Of a stretch of 64,000 nucleotides of DNA, positions 42,447-51,618 are shown piece by piece. Below the pieces are notes generated by a model. The model did not search any database and was not told the origin of the DNA. It worked only from the letters and a program-made list of their open reading frames with translations. The stretch lies in NCBI RefSeq assembly GCF_017833525.1, contig NZ_JAFICD010000003.1:822282-886281 (forward strand). The letters run 5' to 3'. The stretch's first letter is position 1; every line of letters starts with the position of its first letter. The DNA is from Duganella sp. 1411. GTDB taxonomy: Bacteria; Pseudomonadota; Gammaproteobacteria; Burkholderiales; Burkholderiaceae_D. The position numbers and the translations under genes are program-made.

Positions 42447-42638
42447 GTTTGAAACTCCTGTGCATAGGGGCCTGTTGCCCGGACTGGCTACAGCGATTCT
42501 AAGCCAAATTGCGCCGTTGAAGCACGCGTTATGCTAGCCGAACCGCTTCGTACGGGACGGCTTGCGTACAATGGTAAGCTAACCGTTCAGCCGGCCTCCC
42601 GCTGGTGTCGAGGATATGTTCAACCTGGAATCCGTCAT

Positions 42639-43421
42639 TTGAAACCCATCAATCAAGCGCGCGTGCGGCGCGCCAAGTTCGCTTTGCCAAGCATGGTCAC
42701 CTTGATGTCGATCGCTTGCGGCTTCGGCAGCATCGTCATTTCGGTCGACAACGCCCTCGTCGGGTCCGCCCAGGACTACCGGCTCGCCGCCATCCTGCTG
42801 GTGCTGGCCGGCGTGTTCGACGCGCTCGACGGCTTTGTCGCGCGCGCCACCAACACGGCGTCGGAGTTCGGCATGCAGCTCGACTCGATCGCCGACGTGA
42901 TGAACTTCGGCTGCGCGCCGGGGCTGCTGTTGTACTGCTACGGCTTCGTGCAACTGGGCGTGGACCACCCGACGCTGCTGCGGGCCGGCGGCATCGCCAG
43001 CTTCTTCTTTGTCGCCTGCGGCGCGTTGCGGCTGGCGCGTTTCAATGTCAGCGTCGGCCGCACCGACCCGCGCTACTTCGTCGGCATGCCGATCACGGCC
43101 GGGGCCGCGTGCGTGGCGTCGGTGGTGGTCGCCTGGCCGGAACCGGCGGCGGCGCCCTGGCATGCGATTTTGGTGGTGCTGCTGCTGTTCGTGGTGGGGA
43201 CGCTGATGGTGTCGACGGTGCGCTTCCCGAGCTCCAAGCAGAAGAAGAGTTGGGGCGCGCTGGTGCTGCTGGTGGTGAATCTGGGCTTGTTGGCGTGGTT
43301 GCAGGCCAGCTATTTCGTGTTGTTCTTCGTGGTGTACATCGCCTTCACGCTGGCGCTGAACCTGGCCTGGAAGCGGGGCTGGAAGGGGATTGCGCCGCCG
43401 GTGGTGTACGACGACATCTGA
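42639..43421 (+). CDS. pssA: CDP-diacylglycerol--serine O-phosphatidyltransferase
   Basis: Makes phosphatidylserine from CDP-diacylglycerol and serine, the first step to phosphatidylethanolamine. The catalytic motif of CDP-alcohol phosphatidyltransferases is complete: DGFVARATNTASEFGMQLD continuing to SIAD (DGx2ARx8Gx3Dx3D). At least six hydrophobic helices follow, and the length of about 260 residues fits the membrane-type (class II) PssA. The start is uncertain: TTG 42639 (LKPINQARVRR) has a GGAA site nine bases before it; the frame also opens with ATG at 42531 but those residues are unlike the family. A REP-like doublet lies just after it. Confidence 0.92.
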   Translation: MKPINQARVRRAKFALPSMVTLMSIACGFGSIVISVDNALVGSAQDYRLAAILLVLAGVFDALDGFVARATNTASEFGMQLDSIADVMNFGCAPGLLLYCYGFVQLGVDHPTLLRAGGIASFFFVACGALRLARFNVSVGRTDPRYFVGMPITAGAACVASVVVAWPEPAAAPWHAILVVLLLFVVGTLMVSTVRFPSSKQKKSWGALVLLVVNLGLLAWLQASYFVLFFVVYIAFTLALNLAWKRGWKGIAPPVVYDDI

Positions 43422-43452
43422 TCCTGGCCGTTACCCGTGATGACATCTGATC

Positions 43453-43552
43453 CACGTAGGGCGGATTAGGCGGAACGCCGTAATCCGCCGTTGCATGCGC
43501 CGTCGAGACGCACGCAATGGCGGATTACGCTTCGCTAATCCGCCCTACGTGT
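43453..43552. repeat. REP-like inverted pair (copy C) after pssA
   Basis: Third copy of the doublet seen at 30.6 and 38.0 kb. The left half starts CACGTAGGGCGGATTAGGCG and the right half ends TAATCCGCCCTACGTG, with about 30 bases between. It lies between convergent pssA and the reductase gene. Confidence 0.85.
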
Positions 43553-43582
43553 TTCAGAGGTGTTTGAGAGTAGTTTCATAAT

Positions 43583-44497
43583 TCACGCCACCTCGTGGCC
43601 GCGCGCGGCGCGCAGGATGTCGAACCATTGGCTGCGGCTCAGGCTGAACTGCGTCGCCTCCACCGCTTCCGCCACCGCCTCGATGCGGCCGGAGCCGGTC
43701 AACGGTATCGGCCGGCTCGGCAACTGCATGATCCACGCGAACACCACGCTTCCGAACGGCCGCCGCAGCTCGTCGGCGATCTTCTGCACCACCGCGCTGA
43801 CCCGCACGCCGGCGGCATCTTCCTTGCTGAACAGCCTCCCGCCGGCCAGCGGGGACCAGATCATCGGCGACACGCCGACATCCTGCAATCCATCGAACGT
43901 CTCGTCGAACATCGGCGCCACGCACAGCGGCGAGAATTCCACCTGGTTGGTCGCCAGCGCGATGCGCCGGTTCAGGCTCTCGAACTGGTGGCGGCTGAAG
44001 TTCGACACGCCGAAATGCAGCACCTTGCCATCCTGGCGCAGGCGCCGGAAGGCGTCGGCGATCTCGTCGAATTGCATCAGCGGATCGGGACGGTGGATCA
44101 GCAACAAGTCCAGACGGTCGGTGCCCAGCTGGCGCAACGAATGCTCCGCCGAGGCGATGATGTGGCTGGCGCTGGTGTCATAGTGCTGGATCGTGTGCTC
44201 CGGCCGGGCCGCGCTGACCAGCTTGATGCCGCACTTGCTCACCAGTTGCATGCGCGCGCGCAGTGACGGTTGCAGCGCCAGCGCTTCGCCGAACTCCGCC
44301 TCCACCCCATAGCCGCCGTAAATATCGGCGTGGTCGAAGCTGGTCACGCCCAGCTCCAGGCATTGTTCGATGAACGACAGCCGTTGCTGGGGCGTCAGCC
44401 GCCATTCGTTCATGCGCCACATGCCGGCGACGATGCGCGACAGGGCCAGGCCGTCCTTGCAGGTGACGATGGCGGGGCAGCGGAGGTCGTCGCGCAT
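43583..44497 (-). CDS. Aldo/keto reductase
   Basis: A 304-residue NADPH-dependent oxidoreductase of the AKR fold (TIM barrel). Key parts are TSFDHADIYGGYGVE (catalytic Asp and Tyr), VSKCG (Lys), LLIHRPDPL (His) and the cofactor end near SLSRSQWFDIL. It resembles the E. coli YdhF group. It likely reduces aldehydes or ketones; the substrate is not known. The start (44497) overlaps the stop of the carboxypeptidase gene as ATGA, so the two are cotranslated. Confidence 0.9.
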   Translation of the reverse strand: MRDDLRCPAIVTCKDGLALSRIVAGMWRMNEWRLTPQQRLSFIEQCLELGVTSFDHADIYGGYGVEAEFGEALALQPSLRARMQLVSKCGIKLVSAARPEHTIQHYDTSASHIIASAEHSLRQLGTDRLDLLLIHRPDPLMQFDEIADAFRRLRQDGKVLHFGVSNFSRHQFESLNRRIALATNQVEFSPLCVAPMFDETFDGLQDVGVSPMIWSPLAGGRLFSKEDAAGVRVSAVVQKIADELRRPFGSVVFAWIMQLPSRPIPLTGSGRIEAVAEAVEATQFSLSRSQWFDILRAARGHEVA

Positions 44498-45642
44498 CAC
44501 TTCATCCACAGGCGGATCGAATCCCACGCGCGGCCGAAGATCGACGCCTCTTCGACGTTTTCCAGCGCGACCACCGGCAGTTCCAGCAGCGGCTTGCCGT
44601 CGACCACCATCTTCAGCGAGCCGACGCGGGTGTTTTGCGGCAGCGGCGCGACCAGCGGGTCCTTACGCTCGAGCACCGGTTTCATCTTGGCGGCGACGCC
44701 CTTCGGCACCGTCACCATGACGTCGCTGGCGAAGCCGATCTTGACCGCGCTCTGCGAGCCCTTCCAGATTTCCGGCGTGGCGATGGCTTGCCCCTTCGAG
44801 TACAGCTTGACCGTGTCGAAGTTCTGGAAGCCCCAGTTGAGCAGCTTCTGGCTTTCCTGCGTGCGCGAGTTGTCCGACGACGTGCCCAGCACCACCGAGA
44901 TCAGGCGGCGCTCGCTGGCGCCGTTGGGCCGGTGCGCCGAGGCGATCATGCAGTAGCCGGCCGCTTCGGTGTGGCCGGTCTTCATGCCGTCGACGGTCGG
45001 GTCCAGCCACAGCAGGCGGTTGCGGTTCGGCTGCGTGATCTTGTTGTAGGTGAAGCTCTTGATCGAGTCGATCTTGTAGAACTGCGGGAAGTCGAGGATC
45101 ACGCGCTTGGCCAGCACCGACAGGTCTTGCGCGGTCGAATAGTTTTCCGGGCTCGGCAGGCCGTGCGGGTTGGCGAAGCGGGTCGATTTCAACCCCATGC
45201 GCTCGGCTTCCTTGTTCATCATGACGACGAACGCCGATTCGTCGCCGGCGACGGCCTCGGCCAGCGCGACCGCGGCGTCGTTGCCGGACTGGATCATCAG
45301 GCCGTGCAGCAGGTCGTCGATGCTGACCGGGGTGGCCGGGTCGATGAACATCTTCGAGCTGCTGGCGTCGACCTTCCACGCCTTGGTCGAGACGTTGACC
45401 ATTTGGTTCAGCGTGATTTTCTTGTCGCGCAGCGCGCCGAAGACCACGTAGGCGGTCATGACCTTGGTCAGCGAGGCCGGCTCGACGCGGGCGTTGGGAT
45501 CTTGCGAGGCGATCACTTGGCCGCTGGTGGCGTCCAGCAGCAGCCAGGACTTGGCGGCGATGGTGGGCGGCGGCAGGGTTTGCGCCACAGCGGCGGACAT
45601 CAACATGACACTGGTGGCCAGTGCCGCGATCAATTTTTTCAT
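44497..45642 (-). CDS. D-alanyl-D-alanine carboxypeptidase (PBP5/6 type)
   Basis: Removes the terminal D-Ala from peptidoglycan pentapeptides. The 381-residue protein has a Sec signal (MKKLIAALATSVMLMSAAVAQ), then the three penicillin-binding motifs: SLTK (Ser at about 57), SGN (near 119) and KTG (in DGMKTGHTEAAGYC). The C-terminal PBP5-type beta domain and the final amphipathic membrane anchor (FGRAWDSIRLWMK) are intact. It would sit on the periplasmic side of the inner membrane. The aldo/keto reductase gene follows with a four-base overlap. Confidence 0.96.
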   Translation of the reverse strand: MKKLIAALATSVMLMSAAVAQTLPPPTIAAKSWLLLDATSGQVIASQDPNARVEPASLTKVMTAYVVFGALRDKKITLNQMVNVSTKAWKVDASSSKMFIDPATPVSIDDLLHGLMIQSGNDAAVALAEAVAGDESAFVVMMNKEAERMGLKSTRFANPHGLPSPENYSTAQDLSVLAKRVILDFPQFYKIDSIKSFTYNKITQPNRNRLLWLDPTVDGMKTGHTEAAGYCMIASAHRPNGASERRLISVVLGTSSDNSRTQESQKLLNWGFQNFDTVKLYSKGQAIATPEIWKGSQSAVKIGFASDVMVTVPKGVAAKMKPVLERKDPLVAPLPQNTRVGSLKMVVDGKPLLELPVVALENVEEASIFGRAWDSIRLWMK

Positions 45643-45705
45643 GGGCTAGTTATTCGGTGATGAGTTTAAAAGGCTGCGTAAAAAAACAGCGGGGGATTAT
45701 AAGTC

Positions 45706-46374
45706 TTAGTCCGCCGCGGCGGTGTCCGTTTCGGTGTCGGCGACGTCGCTGGGGCGGCGCCACAGCTGGGTCACCCAGTTTTTGATGTGCTGCAGCTTGC
45801 GGTGGAAGAAGTGGTCGGCGCCGGGGATGACGATCACCGGGATGTCCTGCGGGCGCAGCCAGTCGAGCACGTCGATCAGCGGGATGGTGTCGTCGTTTTC
45901 GCCATGGATCAGGATGGTGTCGGCCGGAATGTCCGCCATGTCCCACTTCTTGGCGGCGCTGCCGACCAGCACCAGGCGCTCGGCCGGGGTGCCGGCGGCG
46001 GCCAGGCGTTGCGCCAGCTTCGATTGCACGAAGGTGCCGAACGAGAAACCGCCCAGCGCCACCGGCAGGCCCGGGTATTTTTCGGTCATCCACGCGTGCA
46101 GGATGGCCATGTCGTCGGTCTCGCCGTGGCCGTGGTCGTGCACGCCCTCGGAGGCGCCGACGCCGCGGAAGTTGATGCGCGCGACCACGTAGCCGAGGCT
46201 GGCGAAGGTGCGCGCCAGGGTGACGGCCACCTTGTTGTCCATGGTGCCGCCGTACAGCGGGTGGGGATGGGCCACCAGCGCGATGCCGACCGGCGTGTCG
46301 TGCTTCGGATGGTCGATCTGGCCTTCCATCAGGCCGGCGTTTCCCGCCAGGGTGAATTTTTCGTTCTTGTTCAT
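45706..46374 (-). CDS. Alpha/beta hydrolase
   Basis: A 222-residue single-domain hydrolase with the block HPHPLYGGTMDNKVA near the N-terminus, RINFRGVGASEG, the nucleophile elbow GGFSFGTF (Ser at about 110), a likely Asp in GENDDTIPL and a likely His in GADHFFHRKL. This HPHP.YGG type is often annotated as a serine aminopeptidase-like or dienelactone-type hydrolase. There is no signal peptide, so it is cytosolic. It starts 6 bases after the ferredoxin gene and is probably cotranscribed with it. Substrate unknown. Confidence 0.88.
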   Translation of the reverse strand: MNKNEKFTLAGNAGLMEGQIDHPKHDTPVGIALVAHPHPLYGGTMDNKVAVTLARTFASLGYVVARINFRGVGASEGVHDHGHGETDDMAILHAWMTEKYPGLPVALGGFSFGTFVQSKLAQRLAAAGTPAERLVLVGSAAKKWDMADIPADTILIHGENDDTIPLIDVLDWLRPQDIPVIVIPGADHFFHRKLQHIKNWVTQLWRRPSDVADTETDTAAAD

Positions 46375-46380
46375 AGCTCG

Positions 46381-46698
46381 TTAGATTTTAAGACGGTCAA
46401 CAATCTTGCCCTGTACCAAGTGGCTGTCGATGATTTCATCGATGTCGCTGGTGTCGACGTAGGTGTACCAGACGCCTTCCGGGTAGACCACCAGCACCGG
46501 GCCTTCCTCGCAACGGTCCAGGCAGCCCGCCTGGTTGATGCGCACGCCGCCGTGGCCGTTGATGTCGAGTTGCTTGCAGCGCTTTTTGGCGTGCTTCTGG
46601 GCGGTTTCCGCGCCATGGTCGCCGCAGCTGTTGCGGCCGTCGTCACGCTTGTTCATGCAGAAGAAGACGTGGTGTTTGAAATAGGGAGTGTCGCTCAT
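46381..46698 (-). CDS. Thioredoxin-like [2Fe-2S] ferredoxin
   Basis: A 105-residue protein with the layout of shethna-type 2Fe-2S ferredoxins: HHVFFCMNKR with the first Cys, then SCG, and later AGCLDRCEEGPV with two more Cys. The end (YPEGVWYTYV followed by a small helix) is also typical. It should carry electrons in the cytosol; partners are not known. The hydrolase gene is 6 bases downstream. Confidence 0.9.
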   Translation of the reverse strand: MSDTPYFKHHVFFCMNKRDDGRNSCGDHGAETAQKHAKKRCKQLDINGHGGVRINQAGCLDRCEEGPVLVVYPEGVWYTYVDTSDIDEIIDSHLVQGKIVDRLKI

Positions 46699-46750
46699 GG
46701 CTATATCTCTCGAAAATTTGTAAGCGCGATGTAAGGTTGCCGTGTGGCCG

Positions 46751-47932
46751 CTATGATACCCGGCCTTGGCTTGGCGCGGGGTTCGGCTCTTTGTTGAGCT
46801 TGTGCGAGGGCAGCCACAGGAACCACAGCGCGCAGAACGGCCACATCAGCGAAAGGAATTGCGCCGCGCCATTAAAGTTAAGAAACTTGCCCTGCACCCA
46901 TGTTTGCAAAGTGGCCACGAAATACGGGTTGGCGGGGGTGGTGTTGATGATCACCAGGCTCAGCAGCAAGGTGACGGCGGCCAGCCGCCGCTGCGCCACG
47001 TGCGGGGCGAAGGTCAGGCCGGCGAGCATGATGGCGCCGATCAGGAAGCCGCCCTCGGCGCCCGGCGTGATCCAGGCGAAGGCGTTTTCCGGCGAAAACA
47101 GCAGCGCCGTCGCCAGCGCTTTGACGACGATGGCGGCGATGACCATGGCCGCCACCAGCAGCGCGCGCGGCGCCGGCTTGCGCAGCAGGCACAATAACGT
47201 CAGCGCGGCGCCGACCATGCCGCAGGCGGTGATGATGGTCTCGGACAGCCAGTACTGCTCGACGGTGAGTACCATGTCCGGCCGCACGTAGCTGGCCAGG
47301 TCGATCTCCATGTCGAGCAGTTGCGACAGCCATTCCGACAGGATCGGCAGCAGCTGGCCCAGGCCGAACAGGAAGCTTTGCGGGTAGATCTGCGCCAGCG
47401 GCCACAGCGCCAGCAGCACCAGGCCCTGGCTGGCGTGCGGCGCGAACCAGGCGCGCCGCAGCCGCTGCAACTGGCTTTCATCGAGCAGGCGGCGCACCGT
47501 CAGCGCGCCGCCCAGGGCGCCCAGCGCGCAGCCGGCGGCGTTGGTGTAGAAGTCCAGGTTGGACGAGACGCGGCTGGGCAGGTAGGTCTGCACCGCCTCC
47601 ATCGTGCCGGACACCAGCAGCCCGCACGCCGTGGCGAGCAAAAAGGCGAACACGCCGCGGATGCGCGGGTACAGCGAGTAGACGATCAGCGTCCCCAAAG
47701 GAACGTAGCCGACCACGTTGATGATGGCGTCGAACTTGGTCCAGTAGCGCGGCATGCTCGAGGTTTCGAGGAAGATCAGCGGCGACAGGCCCTGGTTCTG
47801 CCAGCCCGAGAACGGGAACCAGCTGGCGTAGATAATCAGCAGCAGATAGGCCAGCAGCGCCGCGCGCGAGAGCGGCGAGCCTTTGCGGGCCGGCGCCGGA
47901 TCGGGCGGCGCCGTTGCTGCCGGTTCCATCAT
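46751..47932 (-). CDS. VanZ-family membrane protein
   Basis: A 393-residue protein with about nine hydrophobic helices. The N-terminal half has the VanZ-like core (SWFPFSGW, KFDAIINVVGYVPLGTLIVY, GTMEAVQTYLPSRVSSNLDFYTNAAG), where His is replaced in places but the conserved Asn, Asp and Glu pattern is clear. The C-terminal half is a further membrane bundle. Function is unknown; VanZ itself gives slight teicoplanin resistance. It overlaps the end of the lipoprotein gene by four bases (ATGA), so it is part of the MCE operon. Confidence 0.85.
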   Translation of the reverse strand: MMEPAATAPPDPAPARKGSPLSRAALLAYLLLIIYASWFPFSGWQNQGLSPLIFLETSSMPRYWTKFDAIINVVGYVPLGTLIVYSLYPRIRGVFAFLLATACGLLVSGTMEAVQTYLPSRVSSNLDFYTNAAGCALGALGGALTVRRLLDESQLQRLRRAWFAPHASQGLVLLALWPLAQIYPQSFLFGLGQLLPILSEWLSQLLDMEIDLASYVRPDMVLTVEQYWLSETIITACGMVGAALTLLCLLRKPAPRALLVAAMVIAAIVVKALATALLFSPENAFAWITPGAEGGFLIGAIMLAGLTFAPHVAQRRLAAVTLLLSLVIINTTPANPYFVATLQTWVQGKFLNFNGAAQFLSLMWPFCALWFLWLPSHKLNKEPNPAPSQGRVS

Positions 47933-48564
47933 CGGCGCGGTGGCGGAGTCACCGCCGGCGCCGCCGGCACCTCGTTCAGCCAGGCCAGCACGTCGCCGGC
48001 CAGGGCGTCGGTGGCGTCGGCCAGGGCGCGGGCGCCGCCGGCGGCGTCCGCGCTCGGCGCCGGAACGTCGCGGGTGAAGGTTTTCTGGTCCACCAGGCTA
48101 TGGCTGCGGAACACCGAGGCGCGCATGCTGATATGGCCGCTGCTTCGCGTGGCCGTCTCGAAGTTCTGCGTGAAGTCGTCCACCTCCATGCGCAGCAGAT
48201 GGACGCTGGACGCCGAATCGGTGGCCGACAGCACCTTCAAGCCGTCCTGCGCGATGCGCGCCTTCATGCGCTGCGTCACCAGCTGCAGCGGGGTGCTGGT
48301 CCACTGGTTGTAGGCGTAGGGGCGCGACTGGCGCGCGTCCGCGTACAGCAGGCGGTATTGCATGCGCTCGGAGTCGAGCGACGCCGGGCCGGTGGCGTCG
48401 GCGACGATGATGGCGTCGATGCTGTTGCAGACGTTGCGCCCCTTCGGCTCCGGCGCCGACAGCGGGCCGAAGTCGTAGTTGGCGTTGGCCGGGCCCTTGC
48501 TGGCGCAGGCGCTCAGCAAAACGACGGCGGCGATGGCGGCGCGGGTGCGGAAGGCGGTGGTCAT
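47929..48564 (-). CDS. ABC-type transport auxiliary lipoprotein (PqiC/DUF330-like)
   Basis: A 211-residue protein with a lipoprotein signal (AAVVLLSACAS, Cys at about 20). The rest (YDFGPL start, SERMQYRLLYADARQSRPYAYNQWTSTPLQLVTQRM) matches the PqiC/YmbA-like family that partners MCE transporters, probably at the outer membrane. It lies 8 bases after the MCE gene and is overlapped by the VanZ gene. Confidence 0.9.
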   Translation of the reverse strand: MTTAFRTRAAIAAVVLLSACASKGPANANYDFGPLSAPEPKGRNVCNSIDAIIVADATGPASLDSERMQYRLLYADARQSRPYAYNQWTSTPLQLVTQRMKARIAQDGLKVLSATDSASSVHLLRMEVDDFTQNFETATRSSGHISMRASVFRSHSLVDQKTFTRDVPAPSADAAGGARALADATDALAGDVLAWLNEVPAAPAVTPPPRR

Positions 48565-48572
48565 CGTGATCC

Positions 48573-49511
48573 TTATTTGGTCGGAGCGGTAAAGCCTTCT
48601 TCACCCGGGCCGGGCGGCGTGCCGGGCGAACCGAAGATCAGGCTTTGCGGGCGATCGTTAATCTTGTTCATGGTCTTGCGCAGCGCGCGCATCGACGAGC
48701 GGGTGTCGTCGGCCAGCGAATTCACCTGCGGCAGCGTGTCCAGTTGCAGGCCGCCGGCCACCGATTCGACCGACAGGCCGACGCGGTCGACGGTGCCGCT
48801 GATGCGCGCGATCGGGCCGTCCGGCGCCTGCAGGCCGGTGGTCAGGCGATTGACGTCGGTCGCCAGCGCGTTGACCGACACCAGCGTTTTCTGCACCTCG
48901 GTGGCCAGCGCCGGCAGCTTGGCGATGGTCGGCTCCAGCTTGCCCGGCAGGTCGCGGTACTTGTTGGCGGTTTCGCTGACGTCGGCGAAGGCGGCCAGCA
49001 TGATTTTCTGGTTCTCGGGGCTGAGCAGGGTGTTGAGGCGCTTGGTCACCTCCTCGGTCTGCGACAGGATCTCCTTGCCGCGCTTTTCCACCTGGTCCAG
49101 GAAGCCCTGGCGCAGCGGGATCACGGCCGGCGCGTCGGCGCTGGTGGGCAGCAGCGGCGAGCCGGTTTGCTCGTCGTCGAGCTGGATGAAGGCGATGCCG
49201 GTCACGCCCTGGTAGCCCAGCGTGGCGTAGGTGGTCTTGGTGATCGGCGCGTCGGTGTTGATGTTGAGCGTGACGAGGATCTGGCCGGTCACCTTGGGGT
49301 TGAAGGCGATGCCGCCGACCTTGCCCACTTCGAGGCCGCGGTAGCGCACCGGCGCCTGCGGGTTCAGGCCCGGCACCGATTGCGCGGTGGCGATCAGGTA
49401 CGGCACGCGCTCGACGCGGTCGCGGTTGAACCAGATGCCGAACAGGATGGCCGCGATCAGCAGCGTGATCGTGAAAAAGCCGGTGGTGAGTGCGTGTGAC
49501 CTGTTTTCCAT
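48573..49511 (-). CDS. MCE-domain (MlaD-family) substrate-binding protein
   Basis: A 312-residue protein with one N-terminal membrane helix (TTGFFTITLLIAAILFGIWF) and a single MCE domain next (PVRYRGLEVGKVGGIAFNP, TYATLGYQGVTGIAFIQL). A long coiled region follows, up to the end. MCE rings carry lipids between the two membranes of the envelope. It is longer than E. coli MlaD (183 residues) and more like the long-tailed MCE proteins of beta-proteobacteria. The start overlaps the stop of the ATPase gene as TGATG. Confidence 0.92.
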   Translation of the reverse strand: MENRSHALTTGFFTITLLIAAILFGIWFNRDRVERVPYLIATAQSVPGLNPQAPVRYRGLEVGKVGGIAFNPKVTGQILVTLNINTDAPITKTTYATLGYQGVTGIAFIQLDDEQTGSPLLPTSADAPAVIPLRQGFLDQVEKRGKEILSQTEEVTKRLNTLLSPENQKIMLAAFADVSETANKYRDLPGKLEPTIAKLPALATEVQKTLVSVNALATDVNRLTTGLQAPDGPIARISGTVDRVGLSVESVAGGLQLDTLPQVNSLADDTRSSMRALRKTMNKINDRPQSLIFGSPGTPPGPGEEGFTAPTK

Positions 49512-50377
49512 CAGTGATCCTTGTTGGTTTTTTCGTCCAGCGCCTCGAGCGCGCGGCGGCCGCGGTCGCCCAGGAAGAACTCCTTGATGAACGGATGATC
49601 GACCTTCAGCACCTCCTGCAGCGGGCCGAGGGCGATCACGTGTTTTTCCGCCAGCACGGCGATGCGCGTCGACAGCGCGAACAGCGTGTCCAGATCGTGC
49701 GTGACCATGACCACCGTCAGTCCCAGCTCGCGGTGCAGCGATTTGATCAGTGATACAAACGCCTCCGACAGGTCGGGATCGAGGCCGGCGGTCGGCTCGT
49801 CGAGGAACAGCAGCTTCGGCTCGAGCGCCAGCGCGCGCGCCAGCGCCACCCGCTTGACCATGCCGCCCGACAGATCCGACGGCATCTTGTTGGCGTGTTC
49901 CGGTCCCAGGCCGACCATGTTCATTTTCAGCAGCACGGCGTCGCGCACCAGATCGTCCGGCAGCACCTGCAGTTCGCGCATCGGCTGGGCGATGTTTTCC
50001 AGCACCGTCAGCGCCGAATACAGCGCGCCCTGCTGGAATAGCATACCCCAATGGTTGCGCAATTGCTGCAACTGCGCCGGGCCGATCTCGCTGATGTCCT
50101 CGCCGAACACGCGTACGCAGCCGCGCGCAGGATGCTCGAGGCCCAGCATCTGGCGCAGCAGCGTGGTCTTGCCGGTGCCGGAACCGCCGACGATGGACAG
50201 GATCTCGCCTTGTTCGATCTCCAGGTTCAGGTCCTGGTGCACGACGGTGCGGCCGTACTTGGTCCACAGGCCGGTGATCTCGACGATCGGCACGCTGCCG
50301 TCGAGCGTCAGCTCGCCGTTGTCGTTGCCCGCCCGGGGGCCGCAGGCTTTTTCGGGAACCAGCGCTTGGTCGGCCAT
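49511..50377 (-). CDS. MCE-system ABC transporter ATP-binding protein
   Basis: A 288-residue cytosolic ATPase that powers lipid transport. Walker A GGSGTGKTTLLRQ, signature LSGGMVKRVALARAL, Walker B LLFLDEPTAGLDP and the H-loop MVTHD are all intact. It has a longer N-terminus than MlaF (about 30 residues). It is coupled by TGATG overlaps to the permease gene upstream and the MCE gene downstream. Confidence 0.94.
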   Translation of the reverse strand: MADQALVPEKACGPRAGNDNGELTLDGSVPIVEITGLWTKYGRTVVHQDLNLEIEQGEILSIVGGSGTGKTTLLRQMLGLEHPARGCVRVFGEDISEIGPAQLQQLRNHWGMLFQQGALYSALTVLENIAQPMRELQVLPDDLVRDAVLLKMNMVGLGPEHANKMPSDLSGGMVKRVALARALALEPKLLFLDEPTAGLDPDLSEAFVSLIKSLHRELGLTVVMVTHDLDTLFALSTRIAVLAEKHVIALGPLQEVLKVDHPFIKEFFLGDRGRRALEALDEKTNKDH

Positions 50378-51504
50378 CAGAACCCCACTCCGTTGAACAG
50401 GATGGCGAACACCGCGTCGGCCAGGATCACGACGGTGATGGCCGTGACCACCGAGGTGGTGGTGCCGCGGCCGAGGCTTTCCGTGTTCGGCTTGATGCGC
50501 AGGCCGAAATGGCACGACACCAGCGCGATCAGCATGCCGAACACCACGCCCTTGCCAAGGCCGATCATGTAGTTCGCCAGCGGCACCGCGTCCGGCAGCT
50601 TGGAGATGAAGTATTGCGGCGACAGGCCCAGTTCCACATTGGCCGACAGCATGCCGCCGATCAGCGCCATCGAATCGGTCCAGATGACCAGCAGCGGCAT
50701 CGAGATCGCCAGTGCCAGCACTTTGGGCATCACCAGCCGGAAGCCGTGCGAGATACCCATCACCAGCATGGCGTCGAGTTCCTCGGTCACGCGCATCACG
50801 CCCAGCTGCGCGGTGATCGAGGAGCCGGAGCGGCCCGCCACCAGGATCGCCGCCAGCAGCGGCCCCAGTTCGCGGATGACGCTCATGCCGAGCAGGTTGA
50901 CCAGGTAGATGTCGCCGCCAAAGGCGCGCAGCTGCTGGGCCGACAGGAACGACAGCACCACGCCGATCAGGAACCCGACCAGCGCCGTGATGCCCAGCGC
51001 CTGGAAGCCGGCGTGGAAGATATTGGCGGAGATTTCCTTCCACGGACCGCGTTGCGGCGCGCGCACGAAGCGCCACAGGTCCAGGGTCAGCTGGCCGATC
51101 AGCGTGATGAAGCCGGTCAGGTGCTCGAAGAACAGCAGCATCGCGAAGCCGAGCTTCATCACCCACGTCAGGCGCTGCTGGCGCGGGCGCGGCAGCTCCA
51201 GTTTGCCGGTGGTTTCGAGCCGGTTGAAGAATTCCTCCTGCCCCGGCGCCAGGTGCAGGTCGGCGGGCCGGGTCTTGCCCCAGGCGTTCCAGAACAGCTG
51301 GGCGCCGATGTGGTCCATGCTGTCGATCGCCGACAGGTCCCAGCGCACCTTGTCGGCCTGGAGGGATTTGAGCAGCCCGGTGATGGTGGCCATGGCCGTG
51401 CCCTGCGCCAGCGCGTGAACTTGCCAAGTGCCGTCCGCCGCGACCGACGGGCCGTTGGCGGCGCCGGGGTTGAGGGTGAGGGTAGGCTCTTTGGCAGTAG
51501 GCAT
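50377..51504 (-). CDS. MCE-system permease with N-terminal STAS-like domain
   Basis: A 375-residue inner-membrane protein. Residues 1-110 look like a STAS-like domain (VRWDLSAIDSMDHIGAQLFWNAW), which in other systems is the separate MlaB protein. Residues 130-375 are the MlaE/Ttg2B permease (GALGITALVGFLIGVVLSFLS, IRELGPLLAAILVAGRSGSSITAQLG, VTEELDAMLVMGI). It is the first gene in a five-gene leftward operon: permease, ATPase, MCE protein, lipoprotein, VanZ-like protein. Confidence 0.94.
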   Translation of the reverse strand: MPTAKEPTLTLNPGAANGPSVAADGTWQVHALAQGTAMATITGLLKSLQADKVRWDLSAIDSMDHIGAQLFWNAWGKTRPADLHLAPGQEEFFNRLETTGKLELPRPRQQRLTWVMKLGFAMLLFFEHLTGFITLIGQLTLDLWRFVRAPQRGPWKEISANIFHAGFQALGITALVGFLIGVVLSFLSAQQLRAFGGDIYLVNLLGMSVIRELGPLLAAILVAGRSGSSITAQLGVMRVTEELDAMLVMGISHGFRLVMPKVLALAISMPLLVIWTDSMALIGGMLSANVELGLSPQYFISKLPDAVPLANYMIGLGKGVVFGMLIALVSCHFGLRIKPNTESLGRGTTTSVVTAITVVILADAVFAILFNGVGF

Positions 51505-51618
51505 CCCGTCAGTTTAAGGGAGTTTGGCGAGGTCCGCCACTGGAGTTCGCGGCGGCGGTGCGCTGCCGCGCTCTGGCAAATGGCGGAGGCGCTTCAGGCG
51601 AAACCCGCACCGCCAACC

